A stretch of 25,655 nucleotides of DNA from UBA7446 sp964014735 (GTDB lineage Bacteria > Bacteroidota > Bacteroidia > Flavobacteriales > Flavobacteriaceae), in contig CAXHBH010000022.1 in NCBI GenBank assembly GCA_964014735.1, positions 1 through 25,655 on the forward strand, in the 5' to 3' direction. Under the pieces are notes generated by a model. The model was not told the DNA's origin. It saw only the letters and a list, made by a program, of their open reading frames with translations, and did no database searches. Below, in pieces: positions 13,345 to 20,871 of this stretch. Within the stretch, counting starts at the first letter, position 1; the number at the start of each line of letters is the position of its first letter. The translations under genes and the position numbers were made by a program.

Positions 13345-15396
13345 ATGAAAAAATTACTCATATCATTCACATCTTTATTAGTATTTTCTGCAGTTGGTCA
13401 AATTGATAGAAGCCAACAACCAGTTCCTGGTCCAGCACCTACGATACAAGTTAAAGAGCCGCAACAATACAAACTAAAAAATGGTCTAACGGTAATGTTT
13501 GTTGAAAATAGAAAACTTCCTATTGTCAGTGCATCATTAATTTTAGATAACCCTCCGATTTCTGAAGGAATAAAAGCAGGGTTGAGCAGTATAACTGGGA
13601 GCTTACTTGGAAAAGGCTCAAAAAAAATAAAAAAAGACGATTTTTATGATGAAATAGACTTCATGGGGTCCAACATCAGTATAGGTACGTCAAGTGCATT
13701 TGCACAATCATTGACAAGATATTTTGAAAGAACTTTTCAAATGATGGCTGACGCTGCCATTAATCCAAACTTTACTGATGAAGAGTTTACTAAAGAGCGT
13801 GATATTTTGATTGATGCGTTGAAGTCATCAGAAAAAGACGTTACAACTGCTGCTAGGCGTGTGGAAACACTATTAGCATATGGTCAAGGTCACCCATACG
13901 CAGAGTATACCACGTCTGGAACTGTTAATAACATCAAGCTATCTGATATTCAACGATTTTACGATTTCAGATTTAGGCCTAATAATGCTTATTTGGTAAT
14001 TGGAGGCGACATTGACTTTGAATCTGTCAAAATGATGGTAAAAAAATATTTTGCTAAATGGAAGCCCAACCCTGTTGCATCTAGTCCAATTCCAAAAGTA
14101 ACTAATCCTGTTTCAACTCAAATAGACTTTGTTAACATGCCAAACGCAGTACAATCCGAAGTGGTAGTCCAAAGTACAGCTTATCTTGCAAAAAAGGATT
14201 CTGATTACTTCCCAGTTCTGATAGCAAATTCTATTCTTGGAGGTGGCGGAGAGGCTCGCTTATTTTTAAATCTGCGTGAAGATAAGGGCTATACATATGG
14301 ATCATATTCAAGTATTGGAAATAGCAAAGTAACAGCAACAAGGTTTAGGGCTTCAGCAAGTGTTAGAAATGAAGTCACAGACAGTGCAGTTGTTGAAATA
14401 GTCAATGAGATAAAACGTATTCGTACTGACTTGGTTTCTGAAAGTGAACTTAAAAAAGCTAAAGCTAAATACGTGGGTGATTTTGTACGTTCGCTTGAAG
14501 ATCCTGAAATTATTGCATCTTTTGCTTACGAAATTGCAACTGAAAATTTAGATCCTGACTTTTACAAAAATTACCTTGATAAAATCAATGCCGTTAACGT
14601 TGAAGATGTTAGGCGTGTTGCACAAAAATACTTTAATATTGACCAAGCAAGAGTGGTTGTAACAGGAAAGGGAGTTGATGTTTTAGACAATTTAGAAAAA
14701 GTAGCGTTTGATGGTAAGCTACTTCCTATAAACTACTACAACAAATATGGTATTTCAATTGATCGACCAAGAAAAGTTGCCGTCGAAGGAGGTGTCACTG
14801 TTGAGAGTATTTTGACTAATTACATCGAAAAAACAGGTGTAAACAATATGAACGACCTAAATGCATTGAAGCTTATCTACAAAGGTACTTTTATGCAAAT
14901 GTCCATTCAAGTTGAAGAAACCTATTCAGCAGATAGCCAAGAACAAGTAGTATCTGTTGGTGGAAACGCCATGATGACGAGTGTTATTGGTACTGAGGGA
15001 GCTTTTATGAAGCAAGGGCCGAATCAAATGGATTTGCCAAAGCCTATCTATGACGATCTTAAGAAATCTCTAGGAGTTGTGCCTGAAATAGGCTTGCTTG
15101 CAAGCGGGGAAGCTGTCTTAGAGGGAATTGAGACTGTAAATGACACAGAAGCTTATGTAATAAAGGTCCCTGGTGTTGGCGTGAGTTACACCAACTACTA
15201 CAGTAAAGAAACGGGTTTAAAGATTAAAGAGTCTACCATGGTTAACTTCAATGGTCAGATGCAAACTAACAATACCAACTATTCAAATCATAAAGAGATT
15301 TCAAACCTTCTAATGCCAGGTGAAAAAAGTTTTGATCTTGGTGGTCAAGAAATTTCTCTAACACTTGAAGAGGCTATGGTTAATCCTGAAAAATAA
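13345..15396 (+). CDS. M16B peptidase, non-catalytic partner subunit with extra C-terminal domain
   Basis: 683 residues with a signal peptide (MKKLLISFTSLLVFSAVGQ). The position of the zinc motif reads GLSSITGSLLGKG (79-91), so HxxEH is absent and the chain cannot bind catalytic zinc. The C-terminal peptidase-like half keeps LREDKGYTYG (310-319), the Arg/Tyr motif that holds substrate. About 215 residues beyond the usual end (from ~470) form an added domain rich in beta strands (VESILTNYIEKTG, YKGTFMQMSIQVEETY, TNYYSKETGLKIKES). These resemble LolA/outer-membrane lipoprotein-sorting-like sheets; that resemblance is weak inference. Cotranscribed with the catalytic subunit. Confidence 0.9.
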   Translation: MKKLLISFTSLLVFSAVGQIDRSQQPVPGPAPTIQVKEPQQYKLKNGLTVMFVENRKLPIVSASLILDNPPISEGIKAGLSSITGSLLGKGSKKIKKDDFYDEIDFMGSNISIGTSSAFAQSLTRYFERTFQMMADAAINPNFTDEEFTKERDILIDALKSSEKDVTTAARRVETLLAYGQGHPYAEYTTSGTVNNIKLSDIQRFYDFRFRPNNAYLVIGGDIDFESVKMMVKKYFAKWKPNPVASSPIPKVTNPVSTQIDFVNMPNAVQSEVVVQSTAYLAKKDSDYFPVLIANSILGGGGEARLFLNLREDKGYTYGSYSSIGNSKVTATRFRASASVRNEVTDSAVVEIVNEIKRIRTDLVSESELKKAKAKYVGDFVRSLEDPEIIASFAYEIATENLDPDFYKNYLDKINAVNVEDVRRVAQKYFNIDQARVVVTGKGVDVLDNLEKVAFDGKLLPINYYNKYGISIDRPRKVAVEGGVTVESILTNYIEKTGVNNMNDLNALKLIYKGTFMQMSIQVEETYSADSQEQVVSVGGNAMMTSVIGTEGAFMKQGPNQMDLPKPIYDDLKKSLGVVPEIGLLASGEAVLEGIETVNDTEAYVIKVPGVGVSYTNYYSKETGLKIKESTMVNFNGQMQTNNTNYSNHKEISNLLMPGEKSFDLGGQEISLTLEEAMVNPEK

Positions 15397-15408
15397 TAGT
15401 ACTCAATA

Positions 15409-16293
15409 TTAGCTCTGCTTGGTCTTGTGGGAAAATGATACTCCTGCGAGAATAACCACAGTGGCTATCAGTTGATATACATTTATTTTCTCTCCATCTA
15501 GTGTACCCCAAAAAAGGGCTACGATTGGAAGTGTGTATGTTACTGAAGAAACAAATACGGCAGATGCCATTTTTACAAATCGGTTGAACATGACCTTAGC
15601 TATAGCTGTTCCAAAAAAAGCTAATGTAGCAACATAGCCTAAACTCGTAATTAATTCTGGTTTTTGCAGGTTATTAAGTGTGAAGAAATCAGAAAAGAAT
15701 AATAACACAAATGCCGGTGGCAAAATGCTAATAAAATTTCCAAGAGTCATGGCCATTGGAGAAACTTCTGATAGCTTGTGTTTTAAAAAGTGGATATTTA
15801 TGGCATAGCACATAGATGCACTTATGATAAGCGAAACATAACCAACAGGTTGATTGGGGTTGATTTGTGCACCTCCCCAAACCAAACCCAAGGAACCGAT
15901 GAACCCTAGTATAACACCTAAATACTGTCGCGTAATCAGGCGGGTGGCAAAAAGTACAATACCAACCAATACAGTAAATATTGGCGTAAGCGAATTAAGA
16001 ATGGCAGCGACAGACGAATCAATATGTCGTTGTGCAAAAGCAAAAAAGAAAGAGGGAAAAAAAGTTCCTAAAAACCCTGTTACAATTAACCACTTCCATT
16101 GATAGCGAGTTAAGCCTTTCAAAGATTTAAAGCCCAAAATGAGTAAGAAAACAGTGCTGATAACAATACGTGCACTGCCCAGTTCAATTGGAGAAAGCCC
16201 AACAAGTCCACGTTTTATAAGAATGTAGGAACTACCCCATATTATAGAGAGCAAAAAAAGGTACAACCATTTGTTTTCTGGGATTCTAGTCAT
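15409..16293 (-). CDS. EamA/DMT superfamily transporter
   Basis: 294 residues with about ten hydrophobic segments in two homologous EamA halves. The N-terminal signature is FLLSIIWGSSYILIKRGL, followed by ARIVISTVFLLILGF and, near the end of the first half, FFAFAQRHIDSSVAAILNSLTPIFTVLVG. Such proteins export or import small metabolites across the inner membrane; the substrate cannot be read from the sequence. Convergent with the M16 pair (13 bases apart, no clear hairpin) and divergent from the metal-associated lipoprotein gene. Confidence 0.92.
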   Translation of the reverse strand: MTRIPENKWLYLFLLSIIWGSSYILIKRGLVGLSPIELGSARIVISTVFLLILGFKSLKGLTRYQWKWLIVTGFLGTFFPSFFFAFAQRHIDSSVAAILNSLTPIFTVLVGIVLFATRLITRQYLGVILGFIGSLGLVWGGAQINPNQPVGYVSLIISASMCYAINIHFLKHKLSEVSPMAMTLGNFISILPPAFVLLFFSDFFTLNNLQKPELITSLGYVATLAFFGTAIAKVMFNRFVKMASAVFVSSVTYTLPIVALFWGTLDGEKINVYQLIATVVILAGVSFSHKTKQS

Positions 16294-16340
16294 TGCTATA
16301 CAAAGCTGGGAAAAAAGGATGGGAAAATGGCGTTTTTTAC

Positions 16341-16348
16341 TACATTTG
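16341..16348 (+). promoter_or_regulatory. -7 promoter element before the HMA lipoprotein gene
   Basis: TACATTTG fits TAnnTTTG and sits 16 bases before the ATG at 16365. No good TTTG box at the normal upstream spacing. Confidence 0.45.
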
Positions 16349-16364
16349 ATTAAAACTTATTATT

Positions 16365-16739
16365 ATGAAACTCCCTATTTTTTACGTTTTGATACTCCTA
16401 ATTGTTGGTTGTAGTTCAAGAAATCCAGAGAAAAAAACAGCTAACCATGATAACGAGATAACAGTAACTATTTTTGACAAAAATCTTTCAAACATATCTT
16501 TCCAAGTTGAAGGCATGAGCTGTGAAATTGGATGTGCTGCACGTATCGAAAAGAAAGTTAATGCCTTGGAAGGGGTTGCAACCACTAAGGTTGATTTTGA
16601 AGCCAAAACAGCCTATGTTTCATTTGACTCAATTACAATTTCTTTTGACGATATTAAAACCACTATAGAGTCTCTTGGAGATGATTACAAGATAGGTGTA
16701 GCCACTTCTATACCTTCTTTTTCATCTGATCAGAAATGA
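16365..16739 (+). CDS. Lipoprotein with heavy-metal-associated (HMA) domain, CxxxC variant
   Basis: 124 residues. Lipoprotein signal with lipobox IVGC (Cys16). Residues 45-112 have the ferredoxin-like HMA pattern (ISFQVEGMSCEIGCAARIEKK, then LEGVATTKVDFEAKTAYVSFD). The metal loop reads GMSCEIGCA, three residues between the cysteines rather than the two of classical GMTCxxC copper chaperones; this variant recurs in Bacteroidota lipoproteins. It probably handles copper or another soft metal on the outside of the inner membrane or in the outer membrane, which is inference. The protein ends SSDQK, and just behind the stop a Cys/Lys-rich reading occurs in another frame. Confidence 0.85.
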   Translation: MKLPIFYVLILLIVGCSSRNPEKKTANHDNEITVTIFDKNLSNISFQVEGMSCEIGCAARIEKKVNALEGVATTKVDFEAKTAYVSFDSITISFDDIKTTIESLGDDYKIGVATSIPSFSSDQK

Positions 16740-16851
16740 AAAAAGTGTGATACTCTTTAAAAAAGCATGTTACAGGATTGAAAAAAAACAATAATGCTTG
16801 TAAAGACAGCTTTGGAAATCCCTATTGTGCCAAAAAAAGGAAAAAGCCTAA

Positions 16852-17397
16852 CTATTGCCAATGTAGCGTTTCGAGTATTTTATGCACATCATTTCTAATA
16901 TATACAATTGCAGGTGCCAAAGAATCATAGTTAGGTGCGGAAGAGAAAAGCAGTGAGCCTGAAATAAAGTGCCTTTTAGTGTCTGTGACAAAAAAATGGA
17001 GATTCGATGGTGAATCTCCAATCAAAATAACGCAGCTGCCCAAAATGCCTTTTTCTTCATCTTCAAAAGTGCTTTCATCAATATGTTGGATTTCTTTACC
17101 AAAAATCTTAAGTCGTTTATCGAAGTCCATGAAAAGGGTATCTAAAGAAGACTCTTTCAAATCAAAGTAGGTAATGTAAACTTTTGCCTTTAACAGAGGG
17201 TAGTCCAAAGTTGTACCGCACGCAGATAGTAGCGTTGGTGTAGATATTTTATTGTACACAAAGCGATATGCGCAGGGATTGGGGTCAAAATTGCTGTATT
17301 GTGGCGTTGGATAATTCAAGGCCAAGGCTGCATTGGGCTTAGGTGTTTGATATTGACATCCCAAAAACAATAATACTAAAAGAAAAATCCGAATCAT
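16852..17397 (-). CDS. gldD: Gliding motility lipoprotein GldD
   Basis: 181 residues. Lipoprotein signal with lipobox LFLGC (Cys14). GldD features include ALNYPTPQY near the N-terminus, CAYRFVYN, a stretch around KAKVYITYFDL and the C-terminal half SNLHFFVTDTKRHFISGSLLF. It is a cell-envelope protein needed for gliding and for type IX secretion in Flavobacterium johnsoniae. Its start overlaps the gldE stop (ATGA), giving tight coupling. The call rests on sequence pattern and on its place after gldE. Confidence 0.93.
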   Translation of the reverse strand: MIRIFLLVLLFLGCQYQTPKPNAALALNYPTPQYSNFDPNPCAYRFVYNKISTPTLLSACGTTLDYPLLKAKVYITYFDLKESSLDTLFMDFDKRLKIFGKEIQHIDESTFEDEEKGILGSCVILIGDSPSNLHFFVTDTKRHFISGSLLFSSAPNYDSLAPAIVYIRNDVHKILETLHWQ

Positions 17398-18689
17398 GTC
17401 CCTAATTGTACTTTAACTTGTTTAATGCGTTTTCGATCTACTGCTTCTATGGTAAAAACAACATTTTTGAAACGAAAGACAGTATTGGCTTTTGGAAATG
17501 ACCCGAGCTGTTCTAACAAAAAACCAGCAATCGTTTCAGACTCTCCTTTGTTTTGCTCAAAATCATCATTGTCATTAAGCTTTGTTACTGTATAAAAATC
17601 TTGCAAAGATGTTTTCCCTTCAAAAACAAAGATGTTGTCATTAAGTTTCGAATAATTAATATCTGTTTCGTCAAATTCGTCTGTAATATCTCCTACAATT
17701 TGTTCAATAACATCTTCCAAAGAAATAACACCAGAAGTACCACCATACTCATCGACTACTACAGCGAGATGAATACGTTTAACTTGAAATTCTTGTAGTA
17801 AATCATCAAGCTTTTTGTTTTCTGGCACAAAATAAGGTGTTCGTAACAGCTTCACCCATTCATAATTTTTCTTCCTAAAATGAGGCAATAAATCCTTTAC
17901 ATATAAAACTCCAACAACAGTATCTATGGTTTCGCGATAAACCGGAACACGGGAGAACCCTTTAAGTACAATCTGTATAACTACATCGGTAAAGGATGTT
18001 TCCTCATCGAGTGCAAATACATCAATTCTTGGACACATGACTTGCTTGGTATCAGTATTACCAAATGTGACAATTCCTTTCAAAATTTTTTGCTCGTCTT
18101 TGGTGGTCTCAGAATCATCAGTCATTTCAAGAGCTTGCGACAAATGATCAACCGAAATATTTAAGTTTTTTTTACCTAATTTTTTTTGAAGAATTAATGT
18201 GAGATAACTCAAAGGAAAGGTCAATGAGAAAAAAACATATTTATCTAACACGTAGATAGGTATAGACATTCTTTTTGCAAACCCTTCGGGGTTTTTGTTT
18301 GCATAAATTTTTGGGAGTATTTCGCCAAATAATAACACCACTGTGGTTATTAGACCTACATCAGCAAAAAAACGTAAACCAGGTTGTGTAATGGATTCAA
18401 AAAAGAAAGAGGTTATTGATGAAAAAAGCAATACAGTAGCGATGTTTATTAAGTTGTTTAACAACAAAATAATAGCCAATAAACGTCTTGGGTTTCTTCG
18501 CAAATGCGCAATGATACGCAACGGCTTATTAGGTGCGCTTACTGCAGCTTTAATATATGATGGAGACAGAGAAAAAAAAGCTACTTCTGAACCTGAAACC
18601 AATGCAGAACAGAGTAAAAGAAACAACAGTATGAATACTTTGACTGTTTCTAGTGTATCAAAACCAATAACCAAAAGAGGTATATCCAA
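17394..18689 (-). CDS. gldE: Gliding motility-associated membrane protein GldE (CNNM/CorC type)
   Basis: 431 residues. An N-terminal DUF21/CNNM membrane domain with three to four membrane segments (about 15-165) contains LVSGSEVAFFSLSP and LLFGEILPKIYA. Two CBS domains follow (about 211-275 and 280-335), including VMCPRIDVFAL, GFSRVPVYR and LAVVVDEYGGTSGVISLEDVIEQIVGDI. A CorC/HlyC domain (about 350-431) ends the protein. Relatives are linked to magnesium or cobalt transport; GldE supports GldD function in gliding. Lies 10 bases after ssb within mutY-ssb-gldE-gldD. Confidence 0.94.
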   Translation of the reverse strand: MDIPLLVIGFDTLETVKVFILLFLLLCSALVSGSEVAFFSLSPSYIKAAVSAPNKPLRIIAHLRRNPRRLLAIILLLNNLINIATVLLFSSITSFFFESITQPGLRFFADVGLITTVVLLFGEILPKIYANKNPEGFAKRMSIPIYVLDKYVFFSLTFPLSYLTLILQKKLGKKNLNISVDHLSQALEMTDDSETTKDEQKILKGIVTFGNTDTKQVMCPRIDVFALDEETSFTDVVIQIVLKGFSRVPVYRETIDTVVGVLYVKDLLPHFRKKNYEWVKLLRTPYFVPENKKLDDLLQEFQVKRIHLAVVVDEYGGTSGVISLEDVIEQIVGDITDEFDETDINYSKLNDNIFVFEGKTSLQDFYTVTKLNDNDDFEQNKGESETIAGFLLEQLGSFPKANTVFRFKNVVFTIEAVDRKRIKQVKVQLGT

Positions 18690-18699
18690 CGGTCAGCGT

Positions 18700-19155
18700 T
18701 TAGAATGGCAAGTCATCGTCACTTGCAGGTTGGCTTGCCTGAGTTGGCTGAGTGGGTTGACTAGGCTGTGATTGCTGTTGTTGGACCTCTTGTGCTTGCG
18801 TTGTGTTTCCATCACTCGGTCGCTGGGTTAAAAAGGTAAAATCATCCACGTGAATTTCAGTTGAATAGCGGTCTTTGCCATCATCTCCTTGCCATTTACG
18901 AGTCTTTATACGACCTTCCACATAAACACGATCTCCTTTTTTGAGGTATTTTTCACAAATTTCTGCTGCTTTGTTTCGAACAACAACATTATGCCATTCC
19001 GTATTGGTTACTTTTTCACCTGTTTGTTTGCTTGTATAGGATTCATTAGTAGCTATGGGGAATCTGCCAATGCAATTTCCACCTTCGAAATAGGTCACTT
19101 TGACATTATCGCCCAGATGCCCAATCAACATAGCTTTATTAAGTGTTCCGCTCAT
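18700..19155 (-). CDS. ssb: Single-stranded DNA-binding protein
   Basis: 151 residues. OB-fold in residues 1-110 (MSGTLNKAMLIGHLGDN, NTEWHNVVVRNKAAEICEKYLKKGDRVYVEGRIKTR, ...STEIHVDDF). A low-complexity Gln/Ser/Pro/Thr linker with repeats of SQPTQPTQ type follows (about 117-144), then the acidic tip DDDLPF that recruits replication and repair partners. Gap of 24 bases after mutY. Confidence 0.97.
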   Translation of the reverse strand: MSGTLNKAMLIGHLGDNVKVTYFEGGNCIGRFPIATNESYTSKQTGEKVTNTEWHNVVVRNKAAEICEKYLKKGDRVYVEGRIKTRKWQGDDGKDRYSTEIHVDDFTFLTQRPSDGNTTQAQEVQQQQSQPSQPTQPTQASQPASDDDLPF

Positions 19156-19179
19156 AATATATTTTATATCAAATGTACA

Positions 19180-20214
19180 TTATCGGATGAACTTGTCCAA
19201 AAATCGTTCTATTAGGCGCGGTACTGCATAATCATAAATACTAGCCCTAGAAATTGGGAGGGATTCATTAACATTCTCTATTACATAAAAATAAGTATAT
19301 AAAGCTTGATGGGTTAGTTTGTGAACAACTGCTTCCTCTTGAAATTTAGTCCATTTTGCCGATTTTGCCCATTTGGGTACATCATCATGTGTTTTAAGTG
19401 CAGCAACAGACAACATATTTTTTGCTTCAATAAGTGGGAATTCATAAAGCCCTTGCCAGATATCGTTTTTATCACGCTTTTTAAGTAAAGTGTTATTGTT
19501 GTTATCAATCGGTATTAAATAATGAAAGTAGCGTTTTTTAACAGGCTTAGCTTTTATTTTAATGGGCCGGTCAGCTACCCGACCGTGAGCAAATGCCAAG
19601 CAGCTATTTGATAATGGGCAATTGATACAGCTTGGATTTTTTGGTGTACAGTGTAGTGCGCCAAATTCCATAATGCTCTGATTGTAAGTTCCTGGAGATT
19701 TTGGATTTATAAGGGTTTGAGCTAAAGTCTGAAAAGTTTTTATTCCTGTAGTTTGGTTTATTGGGGTGTCGATATCAAAATGACGTGCCAAAACACGATA
19801 TACATTTCCATCAACTACTGCACAAACTTCTCCAAAACAAATAGACGCAATAGCGCTTGCCGTATAGGGTCCTATTCCTGGCAACTTGATAAGCTCTTGA
19901 GAAGTGCTAGGAAAGTTACCGTTATATGTTTGACTAACTAATTTTGCGGCCTTGTGTAAGTTCCTGGCGCGGCTATAATAACCAAGACCCTGCCATCGCT
20001 TTAAAACGGCATCTTCACTGGCTTGGGCTAAATCATGAACAGATGGGAAATTGTTCAAAAATTGTTCAAAATAAGGCAGTCCTTGAGCTACACGCGTTTG
20101 CTGTAAGATGATTTCAGAAAGCCAAATCACATAAGGGTCCTTTGTTTGTCGCCATGGCAAAGGACGTTTATGCTGCGCATACCAACCTAACAATTTGTTA
20201 CTGAAACGTTTCAT
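19180..20214 (-). CDS. mutY: A/G-specific adenine glycosylase MutY
   Basis: 344 residues. Removes adenine mispaired with 8-oxoguanine. The catalytic Glu34 lies in LSEIILQQTRV, the helix-hairpin-helix is KLPGIGPYTASAIASI (110-125), and the catalytic-type Asp135 is in VVDGNVYRVL. The iron-sulphur cluster cysteines are C189-x6-C196-x2-C199-x5-C205. The C-terminal NUDIX-like domain (about 225-344), with IWQGLYEFP, reads 8-oxoG. First gene of the mutY-ssb-gldE-gldD unit; divergent from the HU-family gene. Confidence 0.97.
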   Translation of the reverse strand: MKRFSNKLLGWYAQHKRPLPWRQTKDPYVIWLSEIILQQTRVAQGLPYFEQFLNNFPSVHDLAQASEDAVLKRWQGLGYYSRARNLHKAAKLVSQTYNGNFPSTSQELIKLPGIGPYTASAIASICFGEVCAVVDGNVYRVLARHFDIDTPINQTTGIKTFQTLAQTLINPKSPGTYNQSIMEFGALHCTPKNPSCINCPLSNSCLAFAHGRVADRPIKIKAKPVKKRYFHYLIPIDNNNNTLLKKRDKNDIWQGLYEFPLIEAKNMLSVAALKTHDDVPKWAKSAKWTKFQEEAVVHKLTHQALYTYFYVIENVNESLPISRASIYDYAVPRLIERFLDKFIR

Positions 20215-20219
20215 GCAAT

Positions 20220-20227
20220 CAAAAATA
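20220..20227 (-). promoter_or_regulatory. Possible -7 element for mutY
   Basis: TATTTTTG on minus fits TAnnTTTG but lies only 5 bases before the mutY ATG, which would give a leaderless transcript. No -33 box at the usual distance. Weak. Confidence 0.25.
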
Positions 20228-20283
20228 CATGCAAAAGAATGATTTTAGGTGTTTAAAATCTCATAAACGTTGAATTAAATTTT

Positions 20284-20291
20284 TATATTTG
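20284..20291 (+). promoter_or_regulatory. -7 promoter element of the HU-family gene
   Basis: TATATTTG, a perfect -7 match, 36 bases before the ATG at 20328. The -33 box is not clear. Confidence 0.55.
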
Positions 20292-20327
20292 CTCACCTAA
20301 AATTTACAACCACAGAAGAATTTAAGG

Positions 20328-20618
20328 ATGACAAAAGCAGAAATTGTATCAAACATTTCAGATAAACTGGGAGTTGAAAAAAGTGACACGCAGGAGATTG
20401 TGAATCACTTTATGAAAGAAGTAAAAAGTGCATTAGAGTCTGGTGAGAACGTTTATTTACGCGGATTTGGAAGTTTTGTAGTAAAAACACGTAAAGCTAA
20501 AAAAGGACGTAATATTTCACAAAACGTTACCATCGACATTCCAGCACATAATATACCATCATTTAAACCGGCTAAGGTTTTCTTGGAAAAGGTAAAAACA
20601 AAAGTAGTCGTTGATTAA
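20328..20618 (+). CDS. HU/IHF family DNA-binding protein
   Basis: 96 residues. MTKAEIVSNISDKLGVEKSD helix pair, then the beta-arm core ESGENVYLRGFGSFVVKTRKAKKGRN, and an arm region with INIPAH-like IDIPAHNIPSFKPAKVF. The arm carries the conserved Pro (residues IPAHNIP) that kinks DNA. Compacts or bends DNA in the nucleoid. Followed at 35 bases by the small basic gene and then RNase G on the same strand, with no terminator seen between them. Confidence 0.95.
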   Translation: MTKAEIVSNISDKLGVEKSDTQEIVNHFMKEVKSALESGENVYLRGFGSFVVKTRKAKKGRNISQNVTIDIPAHNIPSFKPAKVFLEKVKTKVVVD

Positions 20619-20653
20619 CGCCTGCACATTATTAATTATTTAGAATATAACAT

Positions 20654-20743
20654 ATGCCAAGTGGTAAGAAAAGAAAAAGACACAAGGTAGCCACGCATAA
20701 GCGTAAAAAAAGAAGTCGTGCTAATCGACACAAGAAAAAGTAA
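20654..20743 (+). CDS. 29-residue highly basic small protein, possibly ribosome-associated
   Basis: ATG at 20654 to TAA at 20743. The peptide begins MPSGKKRKRHKVATHKRKKR and ends RANRHKKK; 19 of 29 residues are Lys, Arg or His and there is no acidic residue. The reading frame is clean, lies between the HU-family and RNase G genes on the same strand, and the composition is typical of tiny ribosomal proteins (compare bTHX or bL34), although I cannot match it to one. I recall near-identical peptides at this position in other Bacteroidota, which supports a real gene; that is recollection, not a search. Binding to rRNA is inference. Confidence 0.75.
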   Translation: MPSGKKRKRHKVATHKRKKRSRANRHKKK

Positions 20744-20837
20744 GCTTCTTTAATCTCTGAACATTTAAGTTCTTTGACATGGAACAACTTTAGAACTGTT
20801 CAATCTGAGTTGAATCCCCCGTAAAAATTGTTCAATT

Positions 20838-20857
20838 GATTCACGCAACTGTGAATC
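20838..20857 (+). promoter_or_regulatory. Hairpin in the RNase G leader
   Basis: GATTCAC-GCAACT-GTGAATC, a perfect 7-bp stem with a 6-base loop, ends 14 bases before the GTG start at 20872. Weaker GAAC/GTTC pairs occur just upstream (about 20759-20800). Possible site for self-cleavage or control of translation. Confidence 0.4.
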
Positions 20858-20871
20858 TAAAAATCATTATT

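Noticed and set aside
16793..16898. Small plus-strand frame starting MLVKTALEIPIVPKKGKSL
   Set aside because: About 34 codons, runs into the end of gldD on the opposite strand, no promoter or family pattern; considered chance.
18343..18771. Plus-strand open frame of 142 codons over gldE and ssb
   Set aside because: It is antisense to two well-supported genes and contains basic low-complexity sequence only.
18735..18800. Repeat-like tract
   Set aside because: It encodes the Gln/Pro/Thr/Ser-rich linker of SSB; low-complexity coding sequence rather than a mobile or CRISPR repeat.
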